The notes beneath the pieces were generated by a model, which ran no database searches, had not been told where the DNA came from, and saw nothing but the letters and a program-made list of their open reading frames with translations. A stretch of DNA of 13,613 bases from Actinomycetes bacterium (lineage in GTDB: Bacteria; Actinomycetota; Acidimicrobiia; Acidimicrobiales; Microtrichaceae). This document shows, piece after piece, positions 13,506 through 13,613 of this stretch (the stretch's first letter is position 1; each line of letters begins with the position of its first letter). The position numbers and the translations under genes are program-made. Location: positions 1 to 13,613 of the forward strand of contig JAFAFN010000457.1 in assembly GCA_023423475.1 (NCBI GenBank), read 5' to 3'.

Positions 13506-13613
13506 TCAGCGCACCGCGTCGGCGCGTCCGAGCGCGGCCTCGGCCTCGCTGACGAACCGGGTGACGAGCTCGGCAGCCGGGACGAGTTCGTCGATGGCGC
13601 CGATGCCCTGACC
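13506..13613 (-). CDS. Nitronate monooxygenase (NMO/2-nitropropane dioxygenase)-type protein, C-terminal fragment
   Basis: The last 35 residues of a protein that continues beyond the right edge: GQGIGAIDELVPAAELV, followed by TRFVSEAEAAL and a short end. The GQ-xGAI-xxxVPAAELV pattern followed by a terminal helix is typical of FMN-dependent NMO-family proteins, which in actinobacteria include nitronate monooxygenases and IpdC-like enzymes of steroid ring degradation. The catalytic region is not visible, so the exact subfamily is open. It is convergent with the lipoprotein gene, with three bases between the stops. Confidence 0.7.
   Translation of the reverse strand, partial: GQGIGAIDELVPAAELVTRFVSEAEAALGRADAVR

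Noticed and set aside
1..13613. A new defence, mobile or secretion system
   Set aside because: No nuclease, recombinase, toxin-antitoxin or secretion motifs were found. The genes fit lipid/sterol metabolism and the cell envelope.

Overview
The window is chromosomal DNA from a GC-rich actinobacterium. An F420-type oxidoreductase, several sterol/fatty-acid-type CoA enzymes, an LPXTG surface protein, TAnnnT promoter boxes and at least one apparently leaderless gene fit an environmental member of the Acidimicrobiia (Ilumatobacter-like) or a related lineage. This placement is inferred from gene content and composition, not from a marker gene. No tRNA, rRNA, CRISPR array, insertion sequence or phage gene was seen. 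No stretch longer than about 130 bases lacks a gene.

Layout. (1) 2-3061, plus strand: a four-gene run in which each stop overlaps the next start as ATGA. It holds the tail of a membrane acyltransferase, a complete paralogous acyltransferase, a carboxymuconolactone-decarboxylase-like protein with a proline-rich repeat at its N-terminus, and a short-chain dehydrogenase. (2) 3065-5376: a TetR regulator (minus) divergent from a 14-helix DHA2-type MFS exporter (plus), with a candidate operator in the 122-base gap. A strong GC hairpin follows the transporter. (3) 5469-9387, minus strand: a FadD19-like acyl-CoA synthetase, an LPXTG surface protein only 31 bases behind it, and an SDR of the MFE-2/Hsd4A 3-hydroxyacyl-CoA dehydrogenase type. 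(4) 9461-11445, plus strand: an acyl-CoA dehydrogenase transcribed divergently from the synthetase, followed by an overlapping RmlD-like reductase. (5) 11499-13502, plus strand: a 79-residue beta-barrel-like small protein, an Rv3520c-type F420-dependent oxidoreductase, a strong hairpin, and a lipoprotein. (6) The right edge holds the C-terminus of a nitronate-monooxygenase-type protein on the minus strand.

How the parts may work together. The acyl-CoA synthetase, acyl-CoA dehydrogenase, MFE-2-type SDR, Rv3520c-type oxidoreductase and NMO-type enzyme resemble families found in the mycobacterial cholesterol-catabolism region, where FadD19 and Rv3520c are close together. The simplest reading is a CoA-dependent degradation module for a sterol side chain or a branched/alicyclic acid: activation, alpha-beta dehydrogenation and 3-hydroxyacyl oxidation. 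No enoyl-CoA hydratase or thiolase lies in the window, and no KstR-like operator was seen by eye. I did not find a convincing wholly new defence or mobile system. The most unusual items are the paired acyltransferases with a shared cytosolic tail motif, the sortase substrate with a 27-residue tail lodged among CoA genes, the divergent inverted promoter boxes at 9419-9454, and the degenerate motifs in the transporter.
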